Source: Streptomyces caatingaensis
Lineage (GTDB): Bacteria > Actinomycetota > Actinomycetes > Streptomycetales > Streptomycetaceae
Reading direction: 5' to 3'
DNA: 64,000 nucleotides
Assembly (NCBI RefSeq): GCF_001187435.1
Contig: NZ_LFXA01000018.1
Location: 310,001 to 374,000, forward strand
Part shown: positions 44,236-53,533 of the stretch, one piece after another
How the letters are laid out: every line of letters starts with the position of its first letter
Numbering within the stretch: the first letter of the stretch is position 1
The notes under the pieces: model-generated
The model's database searches: none
Seen by the model: the letters and a program-made list of their open reading frames with translations, nothing else
What the model was told of the DNA's origin: nothing
Position numbers and translations under genes: made by a program

Positions 44236-45522
44236 GTGCCCGCACTTGTGCTGCTCGGTGCTCAGTGGGGTGACGAGGGCAAGGGAAAGGCCACCGACCT
44301 GCTCGGTGGATCCGTGGACTACGTGGTGCGCTACCAAGGTGGCAACAACGCCGGCCACACGGTCGTCGTGGGTGACCAGAAATACGCGCTCCACCTCCTC
44401 CCCTCCGGAATCCTCTCGCCGGGGTGCACCCCGGTCATCGGCAACGGCGTCGTCGTGGACCCGGCGGTCCTGCTCTCCGAGCTGAGCGGGCTGAACGAGC
44501 GCGGCGTCGACACGTCGAAGCTGCTGGTCAGCGGCAACGCCCACCTGATCACGCCGTACCACACCACGGTCGACAAGGTGACGGAACGCTTCCTCGGCAA
44601 GCGGAAGATCGGCACCACCGGCCGCGGCATCGGCCCGACCTACGCGGACAAGATCAACCGCGTCGGCATCCGCGTCCAGGACCTCTACGACGAGTCGATC
44701 CTGACGCAGAAGGTCGAGGCGGCCCTCGACTTCAAGAATCAGATCCTGGCGAAGCTCTACAACCGCCGCGCGATCGACGCCAACAAGATCGTCGACGAGC
44801 TGCTGGGCTACGCGGAGCAGATCAAGCCGTTCGTGGCCGACACCACGCTGGTCCTCAACAACGCCATCGACGAGGGCAAGGTCGTCCTCTTCGAGGGCGG
44901 CCAGGGCACCCTGCTGGACGTCGACCACGGCACGTACCCCTTCGTGACCTCCTCGAACCCGACCGCGGGCGGCGCCTGCACGGGCGCGGGCGTCGGCCCC
45001 ACGAAGATCAACCGAGTCATCGGCATCCTCAAGGCGTACACCACCCGCGTGGGCGCCGGTCCGTTCCCGACCGAGCTGTTCGACGAGGACGGCGAGAAGC
45101 TGCGCACCATCGGCGGCGAGCGCGGTGTCACCACCGGCCGTGACCGGCGCTGCGGCTGGTTCGACGCCGTGATCGCCCGCTACGCCACGCGCGTCAACGG
45201 CCTCACGGACTTCTTCCTCACCAAGCTCGACGTGCTCACCGGCTGGGAGCAGATCCCCGTCTGCGTCGCCTACGAGATCGACGGCAGGCGCGTCGAGGAA
45301 CTCCCGTACAGCCAGAGCGACTTCCACCACGCGAAGCCGGTCTACGAGATGCTGCCGGGCTGGTCCGAGGACATCAGCAAGGCCAAGACCTTCGCCGACC
45401 TGCCGAAGAACGCCCAGCGTTACGTGAAGGCGCTGGAGGAGATGTCGGGCGCCCCGATCTCCGCGATCGGCGTCGGCCCGGGCCGCGACGAGACGATCGA
45501 GATCAACTCGTTCCTGTCGTAA
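44236..45522 (+). CDS. purA: Adenylosuccinate synthetase
   Basis: A 428-residue GTP-dependent enzyme joining IMP and aspartate, the first committed step to AMP. Signatures: GAQWGDEGKGKATDLL at the N-terminus (P-loop), QGGNNAGHTVVV, GTTGRGIGPTYADK, EGGQGTLLDVDHGTYP and GVTTGRDRRCGW. The GTG start places GAQWGDEGKGK at the usual distance from the N-terminus. A long perfect palindrome ends the transcript. Confidence 0.98.
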   Translation: MPALVLLGAQWGDEGKGKATDLLGGSVDYVVRYQGGNNAGHTVVVGDQKYALHLLPSGILSPGCTPVIGNGVVVDPAVLLSELSGLNERGVDTSKLLVSGNAHLITPYHTTVDKVTERFLGKRKIGTTGRGIGPTYADKINRVGIRVQDLYDESILTQKVEAALDFKNQILAKLYNRRAIDANKIVDELLGYAEQIKPFVADTTLVLNNAIDEGKVVLFEGGQGTLLDVDHGTYPFVTSSNPTAGGACTGAGVGPTKINRVIGILKAYTTRVGAGPFPTELFDEDGEKLRTIGGERGVTTGRDRRCGWFDAVIARYATRVNGLTDFFLTKLDVLTGWEQIPVCVAYEIDGRRVEELPYSQSDFHHAKPVYEMLPGWSEDISKAKTFADLPKNAQRYVKALEEMSGAPISAIGVGPGRDETIEINSFLS

Positions 45523-45539
45523 GGCGCGAGCGCGTCCGG

Positions 45540-45575
45540 AACGCCCCGGTGGCCGTCGACGGCCACCGGGGCGTT
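45540..45575. terminator. Bidirectional terminator: perfect 36-bp palindrome
   Basis: Arms AACGCCCCGGTGGCC meet through GTCGAC. It lies between purA and the convergent kinase gene, touching the kinase stop codon. Confidence 0.8.
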
Positions 45576-45576
45576 C

Positions 45577-47343
45577 TCAGTTGCTCCTGGAGTAGACCAG
45601 CGAGGCGTCCTTCGTGCCCGAGTCGACGAAGGCGCGGCGCAGGCGGCCGTCCGGCAGCAGCGTCAGGTCCGACGCGGAGCCCGGCTGGCAGGCCGTCGCC
45701 GGCTGGGCGGTGGTGACGGTGGACGGGCCGAGGCGCAGCACCGTGTCGGTGCCGTTCCCGAGGACGGGGGCCGTCCAGGCGCAGCGGTACGAGGTGCCGT
45801 CGTCGAGGTTGCCGTAGCCCTCGATCTCGGCGGTGCCGCCGCCGGCCCCCACGGTGAGGACGATGGTGCGGTAGCTGCGGCCGCCGCCGGTGGGGAAGTC
45901 GGAGGACCAGGTGCCGGCGAAGGCCTGCGCGCCGCCGGCCGGTGCCGTGCTCGTCGCGGGGGCGGTCGTGCGCGGCGTGCGCTGCGGGGCCGGGGTGCCG
46001 CGGGCGGGGTTCCTGGCGGACGCCGCCGGACGGGCGGCGGGCTTGTCGTCGTCCCCGCGCTGCTGTTGCTTGACGAGGTAGACGGCTCCGGCCCCGGCCA
46101 GCAGCCCGGCCGCCGCGATGGTGACGAGCACGAACGGCCCGCGCGAGCGGCGCGGGGGCGGCGGCGGGGGCGCGTAGGGGCCGTACGGGGGGTACGGAGC
46201 GTACGGGCCGGGGTGCGCCGGGCCGTATCCCGCCGGCGGCGGCGTGGGGTGCCCGACGGAGGTGGTGACGGCCGTCGCGGTGGGCGGCTCGGCGGGCGGG
46301 GGCGTCCGCGGGGGCCCGGCGACGGTGGGCTGCTCGGAGGCCGGGGCGGGGGCCGGGACGGCCGGGGCGTCGGTGGCCGGCGCCGGCGCGGCCGGCGGCG
46401 CATCCGGCGAGGCCCCGCCCGGCCCGGGTATCTCCGCCGGCCCCTCGATGTCGAGCATCTGTACCGCGTGCCGTGCCAGCTGGGCGACGAGCCCGCCCGG
46501 CAGCCACGGCTCCTCGTCGGCGTCCGCCGGGCCGAGCCGGTCGAGCACCTGCCCGGGGGTGGGGCGGTCCGCCGGATCCTTCGCCAGGCAGGCCGAGACC
46601 AGCGGGAGCAGCGGCCCGGGGAGCCCCGCCAGGTCCGGCTCCTCCTCGGCGACGCGGAACATCAGGGCGTGGGCGCCGCTGTCCGCGGTGCCGAAGGGCA
46701 TCCGGCCGGTGGCCGCGTAGGCGAGCACCGAGCCGAGGCAGAAGACGTCGCTGGCCGGGGTGGTCTCCAGGCCGCGCACCTGCTCGGGCGACATGAAGCC
46801 GGGGGAGCCGACGGCCGCGCCGGTGCGGGTGAGCCCCTCCCCGTCGGTGACGGCGTCGAGGGCGCGGGCGATGCCGAAGTCGATGACGCGCGGCCCGTCG
46901 AGGGTGATCAGGACGTTGGAGGGCTTGAGGTCGCGGTGGACGAGGCCCGCCGCGTGGATCGCCCGGAGGGCGCGGGCGAGCCCGGCGGCGAGGACACGGA
47001 CGGACCGTTCCGGCAGCGGCCCGAAGTCCTGCCCGACGACCTGGCGCAGGGAGGGCCCGGCGATGTAGCCGGTCGCCACCCACGGCACGTCCGCCTCGGT
47101 GTCGGCGTCCAGGACGGGCGCGGTCCACTCCCCGCCGACCTCCCGGGCGGCGCGCACCTCGCGCCGGAAGCGGCGGCGGAACTCCTCCTGCTCGGCCAGC
47201 CCCGGCTGGACGAGCTTGACCGCGACCGTGCGTCCGCGGTCCGAACGGGCCAGGTAGACGCGGCCCATGCCGCCCGCGCCGAGCCGGCCGAGCAGCCGGT
47301 AGGCGCCGAGCGTGCGCGGGTCCTCCGGCGTCAGGGCGTCCAT
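45577..47343 (-). CDS. Transmembrane Ser/Thr protein kinase (PknB-like)
   Basis: A 588-residue Hanks-type kinase. Residues ~12-275 are the catalytic domain: GAGGMG (22-27), Lys43, HRDLKPSN (136-143), DFG (155-157) and GSPGFMSPEQ. A Pro/Ala-rich linker with Tyr/Pro repeats leads to one membrane helix at about 405-427 (FVLVTIAAAGLLAGAGAVYL). An exported ~110-residue beta-rich domain with two Cys follows and lacks PASTA repeats. The start has AAGGAGAG upstream. The ligand of the outer domain is unknown. Confidence 0.88.
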   Translation of the reverse strand: MDALTPEDPRTLGAYRLLGRLGAGGMGRVYLARSDRGRTVAVKLVQPGLAEQEEFRRRFRREVRAAREVGGEWTAPVLDADTEADVPWVATGYIAGPSLRQVVGQDFGPLPERSVRVLAAGLARALRAIHAAGLVHRDLKPSNVLITLDGPRVIDFGIARALDAVTDGEGLTRTGAAVGSPGFMSPEQVRGLETTPASDVFCLGSVLAYAATGRMPFGTADSGAHALMFRVAEEEPDLAGLPGPLLPLVSACLAKDPADRPTPGQVLDRLGPADADEEPWLPGGLVAQLARHAVQMLDIEGPAEIPGPGGASPDAPPAAPAPATDAPAVPAPAPASEQPTVAGPPRTPPPAEPPTATAVTTSVGHPTPPPAGYGPAHPGPYAPYPPYGPYAPPPPPPRRSRGPFVLVTIAAAGLLAGAGAVYLVKQQQRGDDDKPAARPAASARNPARGTPAPQRTPRTTAPATSTAPAGGAQAFAGTWSSDFPTGGGRSYRTIVLTVGAGGGTAEIEGYGNLDDGTSYRCAWTAPVLGNGTDTVLRLGPSTVTTAQPATACQPGSASDLTLLPDGRLRRAFVDSGTKDASLVYSRSN

Positions 47344-47396
47344 GCCGTCAGCTCTCCTTCCCCCCGTGGTTCCTGCCGGAGGATAGCCGCACGGCA

Positions 47397-47441
47397 CGAG
47401 GGCCGGTGCGCCGCACGGGACATGCGGGGCGCCGGCCCTCG
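47397..47441 (-). terminator. Terminator of the cold-shock gene
   Basis: An interrupted stem (CGAGGGCCGG and GCGCC with their complements) lies 16 bp beyond the stop codon. Confidence 0.65.
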
Positions 47442-47457
47442 GAGGGGAACGGGGTGA

Positions 47458-47661
47458 TCAGGCGGGGACGATGTTCTCGGCCTGCGGGCCCTTGTGGCCC
47501 TGGGTGATGTCGAAGGTGACCTTCTGGCCTTCCGTGAGTTCCCGGAAGCCCGTGGTCGCGATGTTGGAGTAGTGGGCGAAGACGTCGGCCCCGCCGCCGT
47601 CCTGCTGGATGAAGCCGAAGCCCTTCTCCGAGTTGAACCATTTCACGGTGCCCGTGGCCAA
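47458..47661 (-). CDS. CspA-family cold-shock protein
   Basis: A 67-residue single cold-shock domain: MATGTVKWFNSEKGFGFIQQ with RNP1 KGFGFI and RNP2 VFAHYS. It binds single-stranded RNA/DNA. The start is preceded by a GAGGAG site. The ~120-bp leader is less GC-rich than average, as is common for cold-shock messages. Confidence 0.95.
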   Translation of the reverse strand: MATGTVKWFNSEKGFGFIQQDGGGADVFAHYSNIATTGFRELTEGQKVTFDITQGHKGPQAENIVPA

Positions 47662-48019
47662 GATGACTCCTCGTTAGAGCGGTGTGGGGCGCTCCGGAGG
47701 CGCCCCGAAAGAGGAAGAGCGCCCGAGGTCACAGACCGTCAGGCGCAACTGGTGATGAACGTAGCACGCTAAACCCGGGCGAAACGGGATTTCCGCTACG
47801 GCGATTCGCGGACCGGACCCGGCACGGTGCCGGTATCCGCGTCCGGTTCCGGACACAGTGCCGGTGCTGCCGGGAGCGCGCCGACCGTAGGCTGACCGTG
47901 TACCAGCCCGCAGGGCCGTCCGGCCCCCAACCGCCCCGCCGCAGGACCGCCCCGCCGCAGGACCGCCCCGCCGCAGGACCGTTCCGAGCCCGCCCGCCGA
48001 GCCACCCGAGGTCACGCCC
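47662..48019. other. Divergent intergenic region with a 16-bp tandem repeat
   Basis: About 358 bp between the cold-shock gene (minus) and the class III aminotransferase (plus). It should hold both promoters. Three perfect 16-bp tandem repeats lie at 47930-47977, just upstream of the aminotransferase. No gene is supported. Confidence 0.55.
47930..47977 (+). repeat. Three tandem copies of a 16-bp unit
   Basis: ACCGCCCCGCCGCAGG occurs three times without mismatch, with a partial fourth (ACCG) at 47978. It lies ~40 bp before the aminotransferase start, where it could bind a regulator or vary in copy number. Confidence 0.8.
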
Positions 48020-49375
48020 GTGAGCACGCTGCCCGACCCCGCCCTCGGTGCCGCCGTCAAGGCCGCCGACCGCGCCCACGTCTTCCACTCCTGGTCCGCC
48101 CAGGGCCTCATCGACCCGCTGGCCGTCGCGGGTGCCGAGGGCTCGTACTTCTGGGACTTCGAAGGCAACCGCTACCTCGACTTCTCCTCCCAGCTCGTCA
48201 ACACCAACATCGGCCACCAGCACCCCAGGGTCGTCGCGGCGATCCAGGAACAGGCCGCGCGGCTGTGCACGTTCGCGCCGGGCTTCGCCGTGGAGCCGCG
48301 CTCCGAGGCGGCCCGGCTCATCGCCGGACGGACGCCGGGCGACCTGAACCGGATCTTCTTCACCAACGGCGGCGCCGAGGCCGTCGAGAACGCCGTCCGG
48401 ATGGCCCGGCTGCACACCGGCCGCCCCAAGGTGCTCAGCGCCTACCGCTCGTACCACGGCGCCACCGCCGCGGCGATCCACCTCACCGGGGACCCGCGCC
48501 GCTGGCCGAACGACAGCGGCGCCGCCGGCGTCGTCCACTTCTGGGCGCCGTTCCTCTACCGCTCGCCGTTCCACGCGGAGACCGAGGAGCAGGAGTGCGA
48601 GCGGGCGCTCCGGCACCTGGAGGACACGGTCGTCTTCGAGGGACCGGCGACCGTGGCCGCGATCGTCCTGGAGACCGTGCCGGGCACCGCCGGGATCATG
48701 GTGCCGCCGGACGGCTACCTGGCCGGGGTGCGCGAGATCTGCGACCGGTACGGGATCGTCTTCGTCCTCGACGAGGTCATGGCGGGCTTCGGCCGCACGG
48801 GCCGCTGGTTCGCCGCCGACCACTGGGGCGTCGTCCCGGACCTGATGACCTTCGCCAAGGGCGTCAACTCCGGTTACGTCCCCCTCGGCGGCGTGGCCAT
48901 CTCCGACGAGATCGCCGCGACCTTCGAGAAGCGCCCCTACCCGGGCGGACTGACCTATTCCGGCCATCCGCTGGCCTGCGCCTCGGCGGTGGCGACGATC
49001 ACCACCATGGCCGAGGAGGGCATCGTGGAGAACGCCGCCCGGATCGGCGCGGACGTCCTCGGCCCCGGGCTGCGCGAGCTCGCCGAGCGCCACCCCGCCG
49101 TCGGCGAGGTGCGCGGCCTCGGCGTCTTCTGGGCGCTGGAGCTGGTGCGCGACCGCACCACCCGCGAGCCGCTGGTGCCCTACAACGCGGCCGGCGAGGA
49201 CAACGCCCCGATGGCCGCCCTGGCCGCCGCCTGCCGCGCCGCGGGCCTGTGGCCCTTCGTGAACATGAACCGGATCCACGTCGTCCCGCCGTGCACCGTC
49301 ACCGACTCCGAGGCCAAGGACGGACTCGCGCTGCTGGACGAGGCGCTGACGGTGGCCGACCGCCACACCGCCTGA
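48020..49375 (+). CDS. Class III PLP-dependent aminotransferase
   Basis: A 451-residue omega-aminotransferase. FTNGGAEAVENAVRMAR, YRSYHGATAAAIHLTG, VLDEVMAGFGRTGRWFA and the Schiff-base Lys in TFAKGVNSGYVPLGGVAI are diagnostic. The overall pattern is nearest to taurine/beta-alanine:pyruvate-type enzymes. GTG start. A GntR regulator gene follows after 124 bp and may control it. The substrate is not determined. Confidence 0.88.
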   Translation: MSTLPDPALGAAVKAADRAHVFHSWSAQGLIDPLAVAGAEGSYFWDFEGNRYLDFSSQLVNTNIGHQHPRVVAAIQEQAARLCTFAPGFAVEPRSEAARLIAGRTPGDLNRIFFTNGGAEAVENAVRMARLHTGRPKVLSAYRSYHGATAAAIHLTGDPRRWPNDSGAAGVVHFWAPFLYRSPFHAETEEQECERALRHLEDTVVFEGPATVAAIVLETVPGTAGIMVPPDGYLAGVREICDRYGIVFVLDEVMAGFGRTGRWFAADHWGVVPDLMTFAKGVNSGYVPLGGVAISDEIAATFEKRPYPGGLTYSGHPLACASAVATITTMAEEGIVENAARIGADVLGPGLRELAERHPAVGEVRGLGVFWALELVRDRTTREPLVPYNAAGEDNAPMAALAAACRAAGLWPFVNMNRIHVVPPCTVTDSEAKDGLALLDEALTVADRHTA

Positions 49376-49499
49376 CCGTCACACCGCCTGACCGCCGCGC
49401 CTCCCGGCCGTACCGGTACGCTCCCCGACGGCCCTCGCCTATCTTGTTGCGGGGGCCGTTCGCGCTGGCGCGCGGTCACGGAAGGGGAGACGGACGACG

Positions 49500-50171
49500 A
49501 TGCCCGGCAGCGAGGCTGTCAAGCGCACGACACTGCGCTCACAGATCGCCGACGCCCTGCGCGAGGAGGTCATCGCGGGCCGGCTCCCGGCGGGCCGGCA
49601 GTTCACCGTCAAGGAGATCGCCGAGAGCTACGGGGTGTCGGCCACCCCCGTCCGCGAGGCCCTGCTCGACCTGTGCTCGCAGGGGCTCCTCGACGTGGAG
49701 CTGCACCGGGGCTACCGGGTGCGGGAGTTCTCGTACGCCGACTTCATCGACATGGTCGAGGCCCGCACGATGATGCTGGAGGGCATGTTCCGGCACGCCA
49801 CCGAGCAGGCGCTGACCGCCGCCACCCCGCCCGTCCTGGCCTCCGTGCGGCGCCGAGCCGAGGAGGCGTCACGCGCCGCGAGCGCCGGTGACCTCGACAT
49901 CCTCATCGGCTACGACCTGCGCTTCTGGCGCGAGTTCGCGGCCCTGGTCGGCAACCCCTACATCTCCGACTTCCTGGACCGGGTCCGCGTGCAGTGCTGG
50001 GTCTTCATGGTGCCGCTGCTGCGCCGGGTCGCCGACCTGCGCGGCCGGCTGTGGTGCGGCCACACGGAGATGGTGGACGCGCTGGCCCGCCGGGAGGCGG
50101 CCGCCGTCCGGCGCATCGTCACCGGTTACAACACGCACGCGATGACGCTCATCAAGTCCCTGACGGCCTGA
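49500..50171 (+). CDS. GntR-family regulator (FadR/FCD type)
   Basis: A 223-residue repressor. The winged helix is TLRSQIADALREEVIAGRLP onward with VKEIAESYGVSATPVREALL. The C-terminal all-helical FCD domain carries metal-ligand candidates Asp/His in LRFWREFAALVGN and HTEMVDALARRE. Such regulators sense organic acids or amines. The nearest candidate target is the aminotransferase upstream. GGAAGGGGAGA precedes the ATG. Confidence 0.88.
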   Translation: MPGSEAVKRTTLRSQIADALREEVIAGRLPAGRQFTVKEIAESYGVSATPVREALLDLCSQGLLDVELHRGYRVREFSYADFIDMVEARTMMLEGMFRHATEQALTAATPPVLASVRRRAEEASRAASAGDLDILIGYDLRFWREFAALVGNPYISDFLDRVRVQCWVFMVPLLRRVADLRGRLWCGHTEMVDALARREAAAVRRIVTGYNTHAMTLIKSLTA

Positions 50172-50292
50172 AAGCCGCCGGTCCGGCGGCGGGATCCGGC
50201 CCTCCGCGCCCTCCGGCCCGTGTGACAACCCGCTGAGCGGCACTACTCTGGCCCGACCATCGCACCGACGGCGAAAACGAGAGTGAGCTCAC

Positions 50293-50943
50293 GTGGCCTG
50301 TGACCTCTGGCTTGTCCCCCTGGTCGACGTGCTCTGCCACAGCCCCGACAACCCCTTCGCCGAGGAGATAGCCGTCTACGACAAGGCGCTCGGCGACGCG
50401 GGGCTGCCGCCCGTCCCCGTCTTCGGCTACATGCCGGGCCTGTCCGGGGACGTGGCCCCCGTCGCGGGCTTCGACTACGACGCGCTCCACTTCCTGCGCC
50501 GCGCCCACCTGCTGAACCTGTGCGGGCTGTCCGTCACCCCCGTGGACGAACTCGGCGGCGACTACGAGCAGTTGCTGGAGATGTTCGAGCCGACGGCCCG
50601 GCAGTCGCACCTGGTCTGGCACTACGACCACGCCGGCGCCTACGTCCCGGTGGACTTCGCCGAGCCGCTGGCCACCGACGAACTCCTCGACGGCGGCGGC
50701 CCCTTGGGGTCCAGCCACGGTCTGCTGCGCGAACTGCGGTCCGTGGCACCGGTGCTGGGCATCGACCCGGACAACCCGCCCGAGGCGCCGGCCGCGCCCG
50801 GCCGGCCCACCGCCCTGGACGAGCGGGCCGCGCCCGGCCCGGCGGACGACAGCCCGTTCGCCCGGGAGCGCCACGTGTGGCTGGGGCTGCACGCGGCGGC
50901 CACCCGGAGCCTGGGCCAGGGCTCGATGATCGTCTTCAGCTGA
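50293..50943 (+). CDS. Conserved hypothetical protein
   Basis: A 216-residue soluble acidic protein starting with GTG (MACDLWLVPLVDVLCHSPDN). It has mixed alpha/beta features (VPVFGYMPGLSGDVAP, LVWHYDHAGAYVPVDF), a Pro/Ala-rich linker around 160-185, and a final GQGSMIVFS strand. There is no membrane segment and no catalytic motif that I recognise. Codon bias is typical, so it is a real gene. It converges with the SLATT-like gene. Confidence 0.6.
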   Translation: MACDLWLVPLVDVLCHSPDNPFAEEIAVYDKALGDAGLPPVPVFGYMPGLSGDVAPVAGFDYDALHFLRRAHLLNLCGLSVTPVDELGGDYEQLLEMFEPTARQSHLVWHYDHAGAYVPVDFAEPLATDELLDGGGPLGSSHGLLRELRSVAPVLGIDPDNPPEAPAAPGRPTALDERAAPGPADDSPFARERHVWLGLHAAATRSLGQGSMIVFS

Positions 50944-50980
50944 GCCGTCCCCCCGCGGGCCGGTGGCCCTCCGGAGCCGC

Positions 50981-51712
50981 CTAGCGGGGCGACTCCGGGG
51001 GCCGCTGGCGCGGCATGTTCGGCCGGGAACCGGGCGGGAGCGGGAAGCGGCCGACGGCCGCCCCGTTCTCCCCCCGGGGGCCCCAGGCGACCAGCGACTG
51101 CGTCAGCAGCGGCGCCGGCCCGGCCCTGAACTCCACCATCCAGTCGGCCGTTTCGGCCCGGACGAGCTCCGACACATCCTCCGAGAAGCGGCGCAGCACC
51201 GTCAGACAGCGCTCGGCCGCCTCGCTCGCCGTGCCCTCGGTCGGACCGAGCACCTCGCGGACGCACTCCGACGCCCAGTCGAACTGCAGCACCTCCAGCC
51301 GCCGTTGGACCGCCTGCGCGGTGGCCACGGCGCGCATCCAGCCCGTGGTCAGCCCGAAGTAGCGGTCGCAGCCGACGCAGGCCACCGTGCCCAGCAGGGC
51401 GAGGAACGCCCAGGTGGAACCGGAGCGCAGGGCCCCGGCCAGCTGCAGCAGCGGCAGCGCGGCGCCGACGACCGTGAACGCCGCGGAGGCCACCCGCAGC
51501 ACGCGGGCCCAGCGCCGTTTCCACGCGCGGTCCGCCAGATACCAGTCCGCCAGGTACAGCGCGCCGCTCTCCACCCACCGGTACAGCTCGTCCAGCCGCT
51601 GGGCCGGCTCCCCCCAGTCGCCGAGCGGGAACGTCCGGCCGCGCAGGTCTCCCCGGTGTTTCCCGTCCTGCTCCTTGGGGGGTCCCTCGGGCCGCATCTC
51701 AGGCTGGCTCAC
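50981..51712 (-). CDS. SLATT-like two-helix membrane protein
   Basis: A 243-residue protein. The charged segment WYLADRAWKRRWARVLRVAS leads into two membrane helices (~72-92 and ~100-118, with FTVVGAALPLLQLAGA and FLALLGTVACVGCDRYFG), then a long helix (AVQRRLEVLQFDWASECVRE). This is the SLATT pattern (SMODS/SLOG-associating two-TM effector). Known SLATT proteins act as predicted pore-forming effectors beside nucleotide-second-messenger enzymes; no such enzyme is next to it. The C-terminal tail is Pro-rich and disordered. Confidence 0.65.
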   Translation of the reverse strand: MSQPEMRPEGPPKEQDGKHRGDLRGRTFPLGDWGEPAQRLDELYRWVESGALYLADWYLADRAWKRRWARVLRVASAAFTVVGAALPLLQLAGALRSGSTWAFLALLGTVACVGCDRYFGLTTGWMRAVATAQAVQRRLEVLQFDWASECVREVLGPTEGTASEAAERCLTVLRRFSEDVSELVRAETADWMVEFRAGPAPLLTQSLVAWGPRGENGAAVGRFPLPPGSRPNMPRQRPPESPR

Positions 51713-51977
51713 CCCTGTACTCCCTCTTCGCCGCTGAGTACCCCTGTCACCGCCCCTTTCCTACCGCCGAACGGTTGGCCTTGTGCACCGGATCGGGCCT
51801 TTGCCGCCCGTAAGTGCCTGGGAATCGGGTATAGGGGCCCTTTTCGCCCTCACTCGAAAGAGTGGGTCACCTGTGTGGACGTGACGGGGCGCGTGCGGCG
51901 AAACGTTCTGACGAGGCCTGACGGGCATGGTGGGAGAGCCGGGACAGGCGGCACTGATCGTTCCGGAAGGCAATAGG

Positions 51978-53234
51978 GTGACCCCCGTGAAGGTCCTCGT
52001 CATCGGCGGCGGCGCCCGCGAACACGCCCTGTGCCGCTCACTGTCCCTCGACCCCGACGTCACCGCGCTGCACTGCGCCCCCGGCAACGCCGGCATCGCC
52101 GAGGTCGCCGAGGTGCACCCGGTCGACGCCCTCGACGGCGCGGCCGTCGCGGACCTGGCCGCGTCCCTGGGCGCGGACCTCGTCGTCGTCGGCCCGGAGG
52201 CGCCGCTGGTCGCCGGCGTGGCCGACGCGGTCCGCGCGCGCGGCATCCCCGCCTTCGGCCCCTCCGCCGAGGCGGCCCGGCTGGAGGGCTCCAAGGCGTT
52301 CGCCAAGTCCGTGATGGCGTCCGCGAACGTGCCCACCGCCCGCAGCTACGTGTGCACCACCCCCCAGGAGATCGACGCCGCGCTCGACGCCTTCGGCGCC
52401 CCCTACGTCGTCAAGGACGACGGCCTCGCGGCCGGCAAGGGCGTCGTCGTCACCGACGACCTCGCCACGGCCCGCGCGCACGCGCTCGCCTGCGACCAGG
52501 TGGTGATCGAGGAGTTCCTCGACGGCCCCGAGGTCTCCCTCTTCGCCGTCACCGACGGCGAGACCGTCGTCCCCCTCCAGCCCGCCCAGGACTTCAAGCG
52601 CGCCCTCGACGGCGACGAGGGCCCCAACACCGGTGGCATGGGCGCCTACTCGCCGCTGCCCTGGGCCGACCCCGGCCTGGTGGACGAGGTGCTGCGGACC
52701 GTCCTCCAGCCGACCGTCGACGAACTGCGGCGCCGCGGGACGCCGTTCGGCGGCCTGCTCTACGCGGGCCTGGCGATCACCTCGCGCGGCGTGCGGGTCA
52801 TCGAGTTCAACGCCCGCTTCGGCGACCCGGAGACACAGGTCGTCCTGGCGCGCCTGAGGACCCCGCTCGCCGGGCTGCTGCACGCGGCCGCCACCGGCTC
52901 CCTCGCCGCCTTCCCGCCGCTGCGCTGGGACGACGGCGCCGCCGTGACGGTCGTCGTCGCCGCGCACAACTACCCCGGCGCCCCGCGCACCGGCGACCCG
53001 ATCGAGGGCCTGGCCGAGGCGGACGCCGTCGAGGACGCCTACGTCCTGCACGCCGGCACCCGGCGCGACGCGGCGTCGGGCGCGGTCGTCAGCGCCGGCG
53101 GCCGGGTCCTGTCCGTGACGGGGACCGGCGCCGACCTCGCCCGGGCCCGGGAGCGGGCGTACGAGGCGGTGGCCCGCATCCGTCTGGACGGCGGGCGGCA
53201 CCGGACGGACATCGCGGCCAAGGCCGCCGGCTGA
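51978..53234 (+). CDS. purD: Phosphoribosylamine-glycine ligase
   Basis: A 418-residue ATP-grasp enzyme making GAR in purine synthesis. VLVIGGGAREHALC at the N-terminus, VVGPEAPLVAGVAD, GLAAGKGVVVTDD and NTGGMGAYSP are diagnostic, with EFNARFGDPETQ near the metal site. GTG 51978 is chosen because GGAAGG lies seven bases upstream. purC follows ~3.4 kb later, after two genes on the same strand. Confidence 0.97.
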   Translation: MTPVKVLVIGGGAREHALCRSLSLDPDVTALHCAPGNAGIAEVAEVHPVDALDGAAVADLAASLGADLVVVGPEAPLVAGVADAVRARGIPAFGPSAEAARLEGSKAFAKSVMASANVPTARSYVCTTPQEIDAALDAFGAPYVVKDDGLAAGKGVVVTDDLATARAHALACDQVVIEEFLDGPEVSLFAVTDGETVVPLQPAQDFKRALDGDEGPNTGGMGAYSPLPWADPGLVDEVLRTVLQPTVDELRRRGTPFGGLLYAGLAITSRGVRVIEFNARFGDPETQVVLARLRTPLAGLLHAAATGSLAAFPPLRWDDGAAVTVVVAAHNYPGAPRTGDPIEGLAEADAVEDAYVLHAGTRRDAASGAVVSAGGRVLSVTGTGADLARARERAYEAVARIRLDGGRHRTDIAAKAAG

Positions 53235-53533
53235 CACCCCCCTCCCGGGGGCCGGGCCCCCGGGACAGCCGGAACCGCGCCCACGCAGCTGCTTTGGGCA
53301 AAGCCATTCCATCGGGTGACCAATAGGCCGATCGGCTGACGTACGCCCCAGGCCCAACTAGGGTGCCGCGCAGGCCGACTGCCGTGCGTCCGGCAACTGG
53401 CCCACCGGCATTGCGATGTCAGAGGCCGGTGCCACAGTGGGGTGGTAGGCGACGACGACGGCCCCCTCCCGGCCGCCGCGGCTCCTCGGAAAGGCCCACA
53501 GCGCACGTCAGGCAACTGGGGGTGATCGGTCTC

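Noticed and set aside
49376..49410. Short CACCGCCTGACCG direct repeat after the aminotransferase
   Set aside because: Only two partial copies spanning the stop codon; likely a small local duplication with no evident role.
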